Positions 9,743 to 21,304 of a stretch of 64,000 bases of DNA are shown one piece after another. Position numbers and translations under genes: made by a program. The stretch is taken from contig NZ_RHFG01000012.1 of assembly GCF_004745485.1 (NCBI RefSeq), forward strand, positions 1 through 64,000, read 5' to 3'. Each line of letters opens with the position of its first letter. Within the stretch, counting starts at the first letter, position 1. Source of the DNA: Brevibacterium sp. S22 (GTDB lineage: Bacteria; Actinomycetota; Actinomycetes; Actinomycetales; Brevibacteriaceae). A model generated the notes under the pieces. The model saw nothing but the letters and a program-made list of their open reading frames with translations. It had not been told where the DNA came from and did not search any database.

Positions 9743-10707
9743 CTGAAGACCATTCGTCGGCTCCGACCGACACATCGCTGCAGCAGGGAGACCGATCGGC
9801 ACTGCCGATCATCACTGTGATCGGCGCTACTGCCACCGGAAAATCAGATCTTGCGCTGGACCTTGCCGGCCGCCTCGGCGGGGAGATCATCAATACGGAT
9901 TCGATGCAGTTCTACCGAGGGATGGACATCGGCACGGCTAAGCTGCCGGTCGACGAGCGGCGGGGGATTCCACACCACCTCATCGACATCCTCGACGTCA
10001 CCGAAGAGGCAAACGTCCAGGACTTCCAAGCACGTGCGCGCGCTGCGATCGCAGACATCCGAGGTCGCGGACTGCGGCCGATCCTCGTCGGCGGATCAGG
10101 ACTCTACGTGCGCGCCGCGGTCGACCATATGGAGTTTCCGGGCACCGACCCCGAGGTGCGGGCCCGGCTCGAGGCTGAGGCGGCGAGGGACCGCTGGGGT
10201 CTGCACCAGAAGCTGCGGGAGCTCGATCCGAAGGCGGCCGCGAAGATCACCGTCAATGACCTGCGGCGCATAGCCCGAGCGCTCGAAGTCATCGAACTCA
10301 CGGGGCGTCCCTTCAGCGCTCAGCTGCCGGACTATCAGGAGAGAGAACCGACCATCCATATCGGTCTGAGCATGGATCGGCCCGTTCTCCATGAGCGGAT
10401 CGCCACACGCGTCGAACTCATGTGGGAGTCAGGCTGGGTCGACGAAGTACGGCAACTGCTCGACGCAGGACTGGCCGAAGGCAAGACCGCGTCGCGCGCC
10501 ATCGGCTACGCCCAGATCCAACGCCATCTGACCGGAGAGCTCACCGCCGCCGAAGCGAAGGAAGACACGACGATCCGCACCAGGCAGTTCGCACGCCGGC
10601 AGGACACGTGGTTCCGTCGTGATCCTCGCATCCACTGGATCGACGGCAGCGCGGCCGATGCCGAGGCGAACCTGGGTGGTGCGCTCGAGGTTCTGAGCGA
10701 GCACTGA
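9739..10707 (+). CDS. miaA: tRNA dimethylallyltransferase
   Basis: Transfers dimethylallyl from DMAPP to A37 of tRNAs reading UNN codons, giving the substrate of MiaB. The 322-residue protein has the P-loop GATATGKS at residues 29-36, the NTDSMQFYRGMDIGTAKLP block, the GGSGLYVRA segment and the ASRAIGYAQ and RTRQFARRQDTWFRRD substrate-tunnel region. It overlaps the preceding gene by 4 bp. A 28-residue polar extension precedes the P-loop strand. Confidence 0.95.
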   Translation: MTEDHSSAPTDTSLQQGDRSALPIITVIGATATGKSDLALDLAGRLGGEIINTDSMQFYRGMDIGTAKLPVDERRGIPHHLIDILDVTEEANVQDFQARARAAIADIRGRGLRPILVGGSGLYVRAAVDHMEFPGTDPEVRARLEAEAARDRWGLHQKLRELDPKAAAKITVNDLRRIARALEVIELTGRPFSAQLPDYQEREPTIHIGLSMDRPVLHERIATRVELMWESGWVDEVRQLLDAGLAEGKTASRAIGYAQIQRHLTGELTAAEAKEDTTIRTRQFARRQDTWFRRDPRIHWIDGSAADAEANLGGALEVLSEH

Positions 10708-10742
10708 AGACCTGACCGGCTTGCCACCGATAGGATGGAGAC

Positions 10743-11732
10743 ATGAGCACTCCGGATTCCCCGTTCGCAGCCTGGACCGATGTCACCTTCGTCAAGGGGC
10801 ACGGCACTCAGAACGACTTCGTTCTGCTCTCTGATGATGACAGCACACTGGAGATGCATCCCGAAACCGTCGCCACGCTCGCCGACCGGCGGGCCGGCCT
10901 CGGCGCCGACGGCATCATCCGCATCGTCCGCTCCGCAGCCAGCGGCATCCCGGGGGCCGCCGAGCAGGCCGAAGCCGGAGCCGAATGGTTCATGGACTAC
11001 TACAACAACGACGGCAGCCTGTCCGAGATGTGCGGCAACGGTGTGCGTGTCTTCGCTCACGCGCTCGTCACCAGCGGTCGCGTGCCCGCAGATGCCCGCG
11101 ACATCCTCGTCGGCACCCGCGACGGCATCAAAACGGTGCGCACCACCCTCAACCCCGGGCTCGGAGTGCAGACCGGCGACGACGTCGTCGGCACCGGCAC
11201 GTCCGGACCTGGATCTGCCAGCGATGCGTGGTACACGATCGACATGGGCGACTGGTCACTCGACCCAACGAGTTCGGTGCTCGTCGACACCGGCGGCATC
11301 GAGGTCGCCCGACCCGGACTGCGGGTGGCCACCGGCAACCCGCATACCGTCGTCGCCCTGGCCGAAAACGCCGAGCTCGCAGCAGCCGATCTGCGCGATG
11401 CCCCGATCCTCGACCCCGTACCGCCACAGGGGTCGAATGTCGAATACATCGTCATGGAACCGGCCCGCTCCGATGTGGCCGGGGGAGAGGGCGCCTTGCG
11501 CATGCGCGTGTTCGAACGCGGCGTCGGAGAGACCCGATCCTGTGGAACCGGTGCCTGCGCGGCGGCGATCGCAGCCCATCACTGGGCCGGCGAGAAGTCG
11601 CCTCTGCAGTGGCGAGTCGATGTGCCCGGCGGTCAGCTGCGCATCGAAATCGAACCCGATGCCGAAGGCACGAGCGGACGCGTCAGCCTCGCAGGCCCTG
11701 CAGTCCTCGTCGCCCGCGGCACGATCAGCTGA
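10743..11732 (+). CDS. dapF: Diaminopimelate epimerase
   Basis: Cofactor-independent epimerase converting LL- to meso-diaminopimelate for lysine and peptidoglycan. The 329-residue protein has both catalytic cysteine motifs: MCGNGVRVFAH (first half) and SCGTGACAAA (second half), plus the early FVKGHGTQNDFVLL and the RRAGLGADGI segments. It follows miaA by 35 bp and converges on the methyltransferase gene with one base between the stops. Confidence 0.96.
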   Translation: MSTPDSPFAAWTDVTFVKGHGTQNDFVLLSDDDSTLEMHPETVATLADRRAGLGADGIIRIVRSAASGIPGAAEQAEAGAEWFMDYYNNDGSLSEMCGNGVRVFAHALVTSGRVPADARDILVGTRDGIKTVRTTLNPGLGVQTGDDVVGTGTSGPGSASDAWYTIDMGDWSLDPTSSVLVDTGGIEVARPGLRVATGNPHTVVALAENAELAAADLRDAPILDPVPPQGSNVEYIVMEPARSDVAGGEGALRMRVFERGVGETRSCGTGACAAAIAAHHWAGEKSPLQWRVDVPGGQLRIEIEPDAEGTSGRVSLAGPAVLVARGTIS

Positions 11733-11733
11733 G

Positions 11734-12348
11734 TCAGTCGCGCTCGACCGTGATCACGCGGAAGCCCTTCGACGAGCCCGTGCGCACGACCTCGCAGCCG
11801 TCGCCGAGCATCTCAGCGATCCACTTCTGCAGGGAATCGGCGCCGAGATTCTTCGACACGACCAGGTCGGCGCGGCCGCCCGGGGCCAGGCGCGGCAGCC
11901 ATGTTTCCAAGAGTTCGTGCAGTGCTTCCTTGCCGATGCGGATCGGCGGGTTCGACCGGATCGCTGCAAACTGCACATCGTCGGGAACATCTGCGGCCGT
12001 GACGGTGTTGATCGTCTTGAGGCCGAGCCTGCGCGCATTCGCCGCAGTGGCTTCCAAGGACCGGGAGTTGACGTCGAGCGCCCACACCCGCACAGCCACC
12101 TCGGCGTCCTGGGCATCGAGGGCCGTGTGCAGGGCGATCGGCCCCCAACCACAGCCGAGATCGAGGATCTCGCCGGCCGGAGGCTGCGGCAGATGCCGCA
12201 GCAGCACAGCCGTGCCGAGGTCGAGGCGAGTGGGCGAAAACGTGCCTGATACGGTTTCGACGGTGACGGCGCGACCAGCCAACTCGAGGTTGAGCTCCCG
12301 CGACTTGGCCTCGCTGCTCGGCGATTCGGTGAAATAGTGCTCTGACAC
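11734..12348 (-). CDS. RsmC/RlmG-like class I SAM methyltransferase
   Basis: A 204-residue methyltransferase with the SAM motif ILDLGCGWGPIAL (about residues 60-72), an acidic ALDVN loop and the catalytic-type motif SNPPIRIGK (about 131-139). The NPP-[FYI] motif is typical of base-methylating N2-guanine or N6-adenine enzymes of the RsmC group. The protein is about the size of the catalytic half of E. coli RsmC and lacks the N-terminal pseudo-domain, as is common in Gram-positive homologues. Target RNA is inferred only. Confidence 0.8.
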   Translation of the reverse strand: MSEHYFTESPSSEAKSRELNLELAGRAVTVETVSGTFSPTRLDLGTAVLLRHLPQPPAGEILDLGCGWGPIALHTALDAQDAEVAVRVWALDVNSRSLEATAANARRLGLKTINTVTAADVPDDVQFAAIRSNPPIRIGKEALHELLETWLPRLAPGGRADLVVSKNLGADSLQKWIAEMLGDGCEVVRTGSSKGFRVITVERD

Positions 12349-12477
12349 CGTTTCAGTCTAGACGGCTGTGGGAGAATTGACGGACACCACCGTCGGTGCG
12401 CATCGCGATGACCGATGCCAAGCATGACGACGCCCTCACGTGAAATTCCGTGCGGGCGGCAGAGAACAAAGGAATGA

Positions 12478-13946
<1,469 letters not shown>

Positions 13947-13950
<4 letters not shown>

Positions 13951-15917
13951 AAGCTGTCGACAACCTCCTCGAATCCGCTGTCGGAGCCATCGGCGGATCG
14001 TCGCGCGCTGGTCAGCAGGAGATGGCCCAAGCCGTCGCCTCGGCGCTGGACAAGGGAATCCACCTGCTCGTACAGGCCGGTACCGGCACCGGCAAGTCCC
14101 TGGCCTACCTCGTCCCGGCCTCCGAATACGTCACCCGTACGGGAGGAAAGGTCGTCGTGTCCACGGCGACTCTGGCCCTGCAGACGCAGATCATCCACCG
14201 CGACCTGCCGCGACTGTTCAAGGCCGCGAAGAACGACCTCGATCCGCTGCCCAGGGCGGCGCTGCTCAAGGGGCGGCGGAACTACGTGTGCAAACACAAG
14301 CTCGCCGGCGGTTACCCCGACGAAGGAGAGGGAATGCTCTTCGACCTCGGCGCCGACGCCGAGGCGGGACGCAAACCCGCCGAGCGCTCCGGCCTGGGGG
14401 AGGAGATCCAACGGATCCGCACCTGGGAGAAGACCACAGATACGGGCGACCGGGACGACCTCATGCCCGGTGTCAGCGATCGTGCCTGGTCACAGGTGTC
14501 AGTCAACGCCTTCGACTGCCTCGGTTCGAACTGTCCGCTGTTCACCGAATGCTTCGCCGAACTCGCCCGGAACAAGGCCGCCGAGGCCGATATCGTCGTG
14601 ACGAACCACGCCCTGCTGGCCATCGACGCCTTCGGGGAATTGAACGTTCTGCCCGAACACGATGTCATCATCATCGACGAGGCGCACGAACTCAAGGACC
14701 GGGTGACCAGCGCCCTGTCCGGTCAGATCAACACAAGCATGCTCTCGGCGGCGACGAGTTCCGTCCGCAAACACACCACCGTCCAAGACGGAGTCGTCTC
14801 CCTGCTCGATTCCGCCGCGGCAGCCCTCGAACGCGCCCAGAAATCGGTGCCCGAAGGCCTCATCCTGCATCTGAGCGAAGCGCTCGGACTGGCCATGGCG
14901 CAGATCCGCGACTCAGCACGACAGATCATCAACGACATCGGCGGCAAGACCGAGGACGCCGATGCCGGTCGACAGATGGCCAAGGCCCGCTGTCAGGAGA
15001 TCTTCGAACTCGCCGAACGCTTCTGCGACCCGGGCAAGAACGACGTCATCTGGCTCTCTCGCTCGACCTTCAGGGAGAAAGAGACGACGAACCTCGTCGT
15101 CGCGCCCCTGAGTGTCGCCGGAACCATGCGCAACGGCATCTTCGAAGAATCCACGGTCGTGGCCACCTCGGCGACCCTGTCTCTGGGCGGGAACTTCGAC
15201 GCGGTCGCTGCCTCATTGGGGCTCTTCGGACCGGATGCCCCGAAATGGGACAGCCTCGACGTCGGATCACCCTTCGACTATGGGAAACAGGGCATCCTCT
15301 ACGTCGCCTCCCACCTGCCCAAGCCCGGACGAAGCGGGCTGAGCGACGAAGCCCTGACCGAGCTCGAAGAACTCGTCGAAGCCTCGAACGGCGGTGCCTT
15401 GGGACTGTTCTCCTCCCGCGCGGCAGCGAATGCGGCAGCCGAACACCTGCGGAACAAGCTCGATTTTCCGATCCTGCTGCAGGGCGACGACGGACTGCCT
15501 GCGCTGGTCTCCCAGTTCACGGCCGATGATCAGACCTGCCTGTTCGGGACCATGTCCCTGTGGCAGGGAGTCGACGTGCCGGGGCGGACGAACCGCCTGG
15601 TCATCATCGACCGTCTGCCGTTCCCACGTCCCGACGACCCGCTCATGCAGGCCCGGGCACGCGATGCCGACCAGCGCGGAGTCAACGGATTCATGGCCGT
15701 GTCAGCCACACACGCCGCGCTGCGCCTGTCTCAGGGAGCCGGACGGCTCATCCGTTCGACCGATGACAGGGGAGTGGTCGCCGTGCTCGATTCCCGGCTG
15801 CGTTCGGCCCGCTACGCCGGATTCCTCGTCAACTCGATGCCGAGGATGTGGCCGACGACGAACTCCGGGCTCGTCCGCAAGAGCCTGGCACGGCTGGCCG
15901 AGACCGATGACGACTGA
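13947..15917 (+). CDS. dinG: DinG/XPD-type ATP-dependent DNA helicase
   Basis: Superfamily 2 5'-3' helicase of the Rad3/XPD group. The 656-residue protein has motif I QAGTGTGKS near residue 45, the Walker B box IIIDEAHEL, and motif VI GAGRLIRS near the C-terminus. Cysteines at YVCKHK and in FDCLGSNCPLFTEC have the spacing expected for the 4Fe-4S domain between motifs I and II. The GTG start overlaps hflX (GTGA). No LexA box was seen directly upstream of this gene pair. Confidence 0.9.
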
Positions 15918-15968
15918 TATGACGATCAGCTGACCGGCTGATGGCCGGAAACCGACTGACTGAACCAC

Positions 15969-16001
15969 GAAAGCCCGCGACCGAGGAGGTCGCGGGCTTT
16001 C
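15969..16001. terminator. Bidirectional terminator between dinG and lexA
   Basis: A perfect 14-bp stem, GAAAGCCCGCGACC at 15969-15982 and GGTCGCGGGCTTTC at 15988-16001, with a 5-nt loop. The arms end in A and T runs, so it can serve both converging genes. Confidence 0.85.
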
Positions 16002-16021
16002 ATGCCGTGCCGTTGGACGGA

Positions 16022-16054
16022 GACTCAGAGGCGACTCAGAGGCGACTCAGAGGC
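16022..16054. repeat. Three tandem 11-bp repeats at the lexA 3' end
   Basis: GACTCAGAGGC occurs three times in perfect tandem (16022-16032, 16033-16043, 16044-16054). The third copy contains the lexA stop codon; the other two lie just beyond it, between lexA and the shared terminator. It looks like replication slippage at the gene end. Confidence 0.9.
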
Positions 16055-16802
16055 GGCGGATGACAGCAACGACGAGTCCCATGATCTGCGCGTAGGTGCC
16101 GTCGATGGGCTCGTAGTTCTCGTTCTGCGGCATCAGCCACTGCTGACCGGCCTTGCGCTTGAGCGTCTTCACCGTGGCCTCACCGTCGAGCAGCGCTGCG
16201 ACGATCTGACCGTTGTCAGCCGTATGCTGCTTGCGTACGACCACCCAGTCGTCGTGGCAGATGGCGGCTTCGATCATCGAATCGCCGACGACCTTGAGCA
16301 GGAACATCTCACCGGAGCCGACCACCTGGGTCGGCAGGGAGAAGACGTCGTCGACCTCCTGCTCGGCCAGGATCGGACCACCGGCGGCGATGCGTCCGAC
16401 GACCGGAACCTGGACGGTGTTGTTGGCGAGCTCCTCGTACTTCGCGCGCTCGGCCTCTTCCTCCTCGAAGGGATTGACCACCTCGATGGCACGCGGGCGC
16501 TTCGGATCGCGACGGACATAGCCGAGGCGTTCGAGCTGGGCGAGCTGGTGGGCGACGCTCGAGAGTGAGGCGAGTCCTGCGGCCCTGCCGATCTCGCGCA
16601 TGCTCGGCGGGTAGCCGTTGGTGACGACAGCGCGTTCGATGGTTTCGAGTACGAGGCGCTGGCGAGGAGTGAGGCGGAAGTCGCCCTCACCGGTCGACCC
16701 CTCAGGGATCTGGACCACGTCGTCATCGCTGCGAGCGGCAGCGATCTCGCTGGCAACATCTTCGTTGCGAGGCCTGCCTCTGCCTCGTTTGTTCTGAACC
16801 AT
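16047..16802 (-). CDS. lexA: SOS repressor LexA
   Basis: Represses DNA-damage genes and self-cleaves when RecA is activated. The 251-residue protein has an N-terminal winged helix ([11 protein letters not shown] and [21 protein letters not shown]), the Ala140-Gly141 cleavage site in GRIAAGGPI, and the catalytic dyad Ser175 (GDSM) and Lys212 (VKTLKR). The first 40 residues are a polar extension found in many actinobacterial LexA proteins. Its own promoter carries a perfect LexA box, implying autoregulation. Confidence 0.96.
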   Translation of the reverse strand: MVQNKRGRGRPRNEDVASEIAAARSDDDVVQIPEGSTGEGDFRLTPRQRLVLETIERAVVTNGYPPSMREIGRAAGLASLSSVAHQLAQLERLGYVRRDPKRPRAIEVVNPFEEEEAERAKYEELANNTVQVPVVGRIAAGGPILAEQEVDDVFSLPTQVVGSGEMFLLKVVGDSMIEAAICHDDWVVVRKQHTADNGQIVAALLDGEATVKTLKRKAGQQWLMPQNENYEPIDGTYAQIMGLVVAVIRRL

Positions 16803-16952
16803 TGCTCGTTCCCCTTCGTTCTATTCCCTGCCGCTGAACGCCGTGATCTCCGCTTCGGAAATTCTCGTGTCAGTGCCGACTGAGATGGTTCTGACAGATC
16901 AATCAACAACGCTGGTTCCCTCTCATTGTCGCATAGATGTTCGAGTTGGACT

Positions 16953-16964
16953 GGACATTTGTTC
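16953..16964. promoter_or_regulatory. Degenerate LexA box in the lexA-LysM promoter region
   Basis: GGACATTTGTTC differs from GAAC-N4-GTTC at one defining base. It lies 18 bp from a perfect box, so LexA may bind two sites here. Confidence 0.4.
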
Positions 16965-16981
16965 GATTGGCATGTTGAATA

Positions 16982-16993
16982 GAACAGACGTTC
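16982..16993. promoter_or_regulatory. LexA box in the lexA-LysM divergent promoter
   Basis: GAACAGACGTTC is a perfect GAAC-N4-GTTC LexA operator, 44 bp before the ATG of the LysM gene and about 180 bp before lexA. It can control both divergent genes. Confidence 0.88.
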
Positions 16994-17036
16994 TACCGAT
17001 TGCTGGTGGAATCGTACGAATGAAAGAGGTAATGCG

Positions 17037-17375
17037 ATGTCTGCACAGAACACCGGGCTGCGCCTGACCACTCGTGGACGCCAGGCTGTGCGCCTTCTCC
17101 GGACCCTGCTGGTCGCTCTCGTCATCATCGGCGGAGCGCTCCTCCTCGCCACCCAGTCGTTCTCGGCCGCCGCCGTCGCTGAACCGGAGGCGGAGAGTAT
17201 CGGCATCGACGCCGAGGCCGTCGTCGTCGGCGAAGGCGAATCGCTGTGGACCGTGGCTTCGAATCTCGGCATCGACCGCGACACCCGTGACGTCGTGGCC
17301 GATATCGTCGAGATCAACCACCTGGACACCCCGACAGTCCACCCGGGCCAGACCCTCGACGTCCCCGTCCGCTGA
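17037..17375 (+). CDS. LysM membrane protein, candidate SOS division suppressor
   Basis: A 112-residue protein with a basic cytoplasmic N-terminus, one transmembrane helix (about residues 23-45) and an extracytoplasmic LysM domain (about 60-112, from VVVGEGESLWTVASNLGI to PTVHPGQTLDVPV). A small LysM membrane protein divergent from lexA with a LexA box between them is the arrangement of B. subtilis YneA and mycobacterial Rv2719c/ChiZ, which delay division during SOS; corynebacterial DivS occupies the same place. The role is inferred from this context. No hydrolase domain is visible. Confidence 0.8.
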   Translation: MSAQNTGLRLTTRGRQAVRLLRTLLVALVIIGGALLLATQSFSAAAVAEPEAESIGIDAEAVVVGEGESLWTVASNLGIDRDTRDVVADIVEINHLDTPTVHPGQTLDVPVR

Positions 17376-17452
17376 GGGCAGGGCGGATCCGTCCGCCTCG
17401 GCGAGTCTCGCGGCCCGACCCGCCGCCCGGGCGGCAGGGGTCTCTCGGTAGA

Positions 17453-18640
17453 ATGATCGCCGTGGGAAACATCGAATCTCTGCCAGTGCGTTCCGACCTC
17501 GTCGGCCTCAAGCCCTACGGGGCTCCGCACCTCAATGTGCCGGTTCAGCTCAACGTCAATGAGAACGCCTATCCGCTTCCGGACATCGTCGTCGACAGCA
17601 TGCGCGCCGCGGTCGACGATCACTTCTCCGGACTCAACCGATATCCCGACCGCGAATTCACCGCGTTGCGCGAACACCTCGTGAGCTACCTCGACGGAGT
17701 GAACGAACGCGCGGGCGACGCCGTCGAACTCGATCCGTCCATGATCTGGGCAGCCAACGGTTCGAACGAAGTGCTCAGCCATATCGTGCAGGCTTTCGGC
17801 GGACCCGGACGCACCGTCCTCGGGTTCACTCCCTCCTATTCGATGCACCCGCTCATCACCACGGGCACCGGTGCCGAATGGCAGCACGTCGAACGCAGGG
17901 ACGACTTCACTCTCGATGCGGACACGGTCGCCGCCGAGGTGTCCCGCGCGAATCCGGACATCGTCTTCCTCTGCACCCCGAACAACCCGACTGGCACGTC
18001 GATCGGCCTCGACGTCATCGAAGCCGCCTACGACAACTGTTCGGGAATCGTCATCGTCGACGAGGCGTATGCGGAGTTCTCCCGCCCCGCCAAATCCTCG
18101 GCGATGACCCTGTTGGAGGGCCGCCCCCGCCTCGTCGTCTCCCGCACCATGAGCAAGGCCTTCGCCTGCGCCGGACTGCGTTTGGGCTACGCCATCGCCG
18201 CTCCTGAACTCATCGACGTCCTCCGCCTCGTCCGTCTGCCCTACCACCTCTCCGAGATCACGCAGGTGCTGGCCTGCACGGCACTCGAACACGCGGAGCT
18301 GCTGCTGGGCAACGTCGACCGACTCATCGACTCACGCAACCGGATGGCCAGCCACCTCGCCGAGGTCGGCTTCAGCGTGCACGACAGCGATTCGAACTTC
18401 GTCCTCTTCGGCAACATCGCCTCACCGGCCGATCTGTGGCAGAGGCTGCTCAACCGCGGAGTCCTCATCCGCGATATCGGCATCACCGGCCATGCCCGCG
18501 TCAACGCCGGCACCGAGGATGAGACCGAAGCGTTTCTGACCGCCATCGACGAGATCCTCGCCGAATCACCGGAGGTCCTCGCAGACCGTCCGCAGACCCC
18601 GACCCCGTCATCCGCCGCCCCGACGAAAGGCACTCCATGA
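17453..18640 (+). CDS. hisC: Histidinol-phosphate aminotransferase
   Basis: PLP enzyme converting imidazole-acetol phosphate and glutamate to histidinol phosphate. The 395-residue protein shows the class I/II aminotransferase landmarks [27 protein letters not shown] and the PLP lysine in [17 protein letters not shown], followed by [10 protein letters not shown] with the phosphate-binding Arg. ATG 17453 or GTG 17462 are both possible starts. It opens a tight hisC-hisB-orf-hisH-hisA run; hisD is not in the window. Confidence 0.93.
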   Translation: MIAVGNIESLPVRSDLVGLKPYGAPHLNVPVQLNVNENAYPLPDIVVDSMRAAVDDHFSGLNRYPDREFTALREHLVSYLDGVNERAGDAVELDPSMIWAANGSNEVLSHIVQAFGGPGRTVLGFTPSYSMHPLITTGTGAEWQHVERRDDFTLDADTVAAEVSRANPDIVFLCTPNNPTGTSIGLDVIEAAYDNCSGIVIVDEAYAEFSRPAKSSAMTLLEGRPRLVVSRTMSKAFACAGLRLGYAIAAPELIDVLRLVRLPYHLSEITQVLACTALEHAELLLGNVDRLIDSRNRMASHLAEVGFSVHDSDSNFVLFGNIASPADLWQRLLNRGVLIRDIGITGHARVNAGTEDETEAFLTAIDEILAESPEVLADRPQTPTPSSAAPTKGTP

Positions 18641-19233
18641 GGCAGGCCCAGAACTCACGCACCACCTCCGAGTCCACGGTGTCCGTGTCCGTCGACCTCG
18701 ACGGCACCGGCACCTCGAACATCTCGACGAGCGTGCCGTTCTTCGACCATATGCTCACCGCCCTGTCGAAGCACTCGATGATCGACCTCGACATCACCGC
18801 CACCGGCGACACCCACATCGACGTCCACCACACCGTCGAAGACACCTCCATCGTGCTCGGCCAGACCCTGCGTGAAGCACTCGGCGACAAGGTCGGCATC
18901 CGCCGCTACGGATTCGCCGCCGTGCCTTTGGACGAAGCACTGGCTCAGTGCGTCGTCGATGTCTCCGGCCGTCCCTACTTCGTCCACGAAGGCGAACCCG
19001 AAGGTCAGCAGTACCACCTCATCGGCGGTCACTTCACCGGATCGATGACGTCCCACTCGCTGGAGTCCATCGCCTTCAACGGCGGACTCACCGTCCACCT
19101 CGACCTCGTCCGCGGCCGCGACCCGCACCACATCGTCGAAGCCGAGTTCAAGGCCTTCGCCCGGGCGCTGCGCGAGGCCGTCGAAACCGACCCGCGAAGC
19201 AACTCCGTTCCCAGCACCAAGGGAGTCCTGTGA
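18637..19233 (+). CDS. hisB: Imidazoleglycerol-phosphate dehydratase
   Basis: Manganese-dependent dehydratase of histidine synthesis. The 198-residue monofunctional protein has the conserved metal-binding blocks [31 protein letters not shown] and [18 protein letters not shown]. It overlaps hisC by 4 bp and its stop overlaps the next GTG start. There is no fused histidinol phosphatase domain. Confidence 0.95.
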   Translation: MRQAQNSRTTSESTVSVSVDLDGTGTSNISTSVPFFDHMLTALSKHSMIDLDITATGDTHIDVHHTVEDTSIVLGQTLREALGDKVGIRRYGFAAVPLDEALAQCVVDVSGRPYFVHEGEPEGQQYHLIGGHFTGSMTSHSLESIAFNGGLTVHLDLVRGRDPHHIVEAEFKAFARALREAVETDPRSNSVPSTKGVL

Positions 19234-19832
19234 GCACGACCGTCATCGTGACCCCGTTCGGGGTCGCCCAGCAGCTCGCCGCCGCCTGCGTGCTCTCGAA
19301 CATCTCCGGCACCATCGTGCCGATCGGCGAATTCAGTGGAATCGTCCTCGCCGACACCGATGTCCAAGCCGGCAACGAGGCGGCCGCAGCGATCTCGAAG
19401 CTCGCCGGCAAACATGAGGTCCTCCTCCTCGTGCGCAGCGAAGAGCAGATTGATGCCGGCCACTACCGCCACGGCAGCCGCGAATCCGACGTGCCGGCCG
19501 GACTGGCGCTGAAGAACCTGCCCGACGTGCTCGAAGGGCTGCTGCTCGAAACCGTTGCCGCAGAAGACATCGACGGCAATATTCCGACCTCATCGATGAC
19601 GAAGCTGCAGGCCAGCGCCGCCACCATGAGCCCGGGCCGTGCCGCCATGGCACGCACGGCACTGCTGTGGATCATCGCCGCCGTCCTGGCCGGACTCGTC
19701 GCCGCCTTCGGCATTGCGCTGGGCCTGGGTGGGAACACCGTCGCCTGGGTCGTTGCCGCACTCGGCGCCATCGTCCTCGGATTCTCCCTGTGGAGGATCT
19801 GGTCGGTGCTGAGCAGGGGCGCGAAGCGATGA
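19230..19832 (+). CDS. Conserved two-helix membrane protein inside the his operon
   Basis: The GTG at 19230 overlaps the hisB stop and the stop overlaps the hisH ATG, so it is translated within the his operon. The 200-residue protein has a soluble N-terminal part (about 1-140) and two adjacent C-terminal hydrophobic helices (about 145-167 and 170-190) ending in RGAKR. I do not recognise a catalytic motif. The position between hisB and hisH is shared by other Micrococcales, so it may be a passenger or have an unrecognised link to the pathway. Confidence 0.75.
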   Translation: MSTTVIVTPFGVAQQLAAACVLSNISGTIVPIGEFSGIVLADTDVQAGNEAAAAISKLAGKHEVLLLVRSEEQIDAGHYRHGSRESDVPAGLALKNLPDVLEGLLLETVAAEDIDGNIPTSSMTKLQASAATMSPGRAAMARTALLWIIAAVLAGLVAAFGIALGLGGNTVAWVVAALGAIVLGFSLWRIWSVLSRGAKR

Positions 19833-20503
19833 CGACCGTCGCCGTCCTCGACTACGGAGCAGGCAATGTCCGCTCGGCCGTGCGCGCGGTCGCCGCGGCC
19901 GGCGCCGAGGTCACGCTCACGGACGACCATGATGTCATCAACGACTCCGACGGACTGTTGGTTCCCGGCGTCGGTGCCTTCTCCGCCGTGATGGCCGGAC
20001 TGGAGAAGGTCGGGGGAGTCGAACTCATCCTTGCCCGCCACGCACAGGGCCGACCGCTGCTCGGCATCTGCGTCGGTCTGCAGGTGTTCTTCTCCCGCGG
20101 TCAGGAGCACGGAGTCAAGACCGAAGGCATCGGTCTGTGGCCCGGAGCCGTCACCGCGCTCGAGGCCCCGGTCATCCCGCATATGGGCTGGTCGAAGGTC
20201 GACGCGCCCGCGGACTCGGCCATGTTCGCCGGCATCGGGGACGAACGCTTCTACTTCGTCCACTCCTATGCCGCGGTCGAGCCGCCTGCGGACACGACGG
20301 TGACGACCGCCCGCCATGGCAGCGATTTCATCGCCGCCGTCGAAGACGGCACCACCTGGGCCGCGCAGTTCCATCCCGAGAAATCCGCGGCGGCGGGCGC
20401 CGGACTGCTTCGCAACTGGCTCGCCTCGTTCGCCGTCGACAGCAGTCCGGACAGCGTTTCCGGCCGCACCGGCACCAACACCACAGACGCACTCAGCTCC
20501 TGA
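19829..20503 (+). CDS. hisH: Imidazole glycerol phosphate synthase, glutaminase subunit
   Basis: Supplies ammonia from glutamine to HisF. The 224-residue class I amidotransferase has the oxyanion region VPGVGAF, the nucleophile Cys81 in GICVGLQ, and the His-Glu pair in FHPEKS. The ATG overlaps the preceding stop (ATGA). hisF is not next to it and is not in the window. The C-terminal 20 residues after the domain are low complexity. Confidence 0.94.
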   Translation: MTTVAVLDYGAGNVRSAVRAVAAAGAEVTLTDDHDVINDSDGLLVPGVGAFSAVMAGLEKVGGVELILARHAQGRPLLGICVGLQVFFSRGQEHGVKTEGIGLWPGAVTALEAPVIPHMGWSKVDAPADSAMFAGIGDERFYFVHSYAAVEPPADTTVTTARHGSDFIAAVEDGTTWAAQFHPEKSAAAGAGLLRNWLASFAVDSSPDSVSGRTGTNTTDALSS

Positions 20504-20562
20504 CCGAGCACACCGACTATGGTTGCCCGCAAACCCCGTGGCACCCTGGCAGAAAGGTCACA

Positions 20563-21300
20563 ATGACAGACAGTTCGAACAAGCTGGTCCTCCTCCCCGC
20601 CGTCGACGTCGCCGACGGCAAGGCCGTCCGTCTCGTCCAGGGCGAAGCCGGAACCGAAACCGACTACGGCTCACCCATCGACGCCGCCCAGGACTTCGAG
20701 AACCGCGGCGCCGAATGGATCCACCTCGTCGACCTCGACGCCGCCTTCGGACGCGGATCGAACTCCGACCTGCTCAATCAGGTCGTCAAGGCAGTGGGGA
20801 TCAAGGTCGAACTCTCCGGCGGAATCCGTGACACCGAAAGCCTCGAACGCGCACTCGACACCGGAGCCGAGCGGGTCAACATCGGCACCGCTGCCCTGGA
20901 GAACCCCGAATGGACAGCCGAGATGATCGCCCGTTTCGGCGACCAGGTCGCCATCGGCCTCGACGTACGCGGAACCACCCTGGCCGCCCGCGGCTGGACG
21001 CGGGACGGCGGCGACCTCTACGAGGTGCTGGCCACCCTCGAAGCCGCCGGCTGCTCCCGCTACGTCGTCACCGATGTGCGCAAGGACGGCACCCTGCAGG
21101 GCCCCAACGTCGAACTCCTCAAGGACCTCGCGCAGAAGACCGAGTCTCCGATCGTCGCATCCGGCGGAGTCTCCAGTCTCGATGACCTGCGTGCCCTCCG
21201 TGAGCTCGTGCCCTACGGCGTCGACTCCGCAATCGTGGGCAAGGCCCTCTACGCCGGCAAGTTCACCCTGGAAGAAGCCCTCGACGTCGCAGGACGGTGA
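20563..21300 (+). CDS. priA: ProFAR isomerase, probably bifunctional HisA/TrpF (PriA)
   Basis: A 245-residue beta/alpha-barrel enzyme of the HisA family. Family landmarks are [18 protein letters not shown] with the first catalytic Asp, LVDLDAAFG, the GGIRD phosphate loop, GLDVRG and [14 protein letters not shown] with the second Asp, and [10 protein letters not shown]. In actinobacteria this gene usually encodes PriA, acting in both histidine and tryptophan synthesis; a separate trpF was not seen. AGAAAGG precedes ATG 20563. Confidence 0.92.
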   Translation: MTDSSNKLVLLPAVDVADGKAVRLVQGEAGTETDYGSPIDAAQDFENRGAEWIHLVDLDAAFGRGSNSDLLNQVVKAVGIKVELSGGIRDTESLERALDTGAERVNIGTAALENPEWTAEMIARFGDQVAIGLDVRGTTLAARGWTRDGGDLYEVLATLEAAGCSRYVVTDVRKDGTLQGPNVELLKDLAQKTESPIVASGGVSSLDDLRALRELVPYGVDSAIVGKALYAGKFTLEEALDVAGR

Positions 21301-21304
21301 GCCT

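Noticed and set aside
14499-14870. Antisense open frames over dinG
   Set aside because: They mirror the coding phase of dinG and carry no signature of their own.
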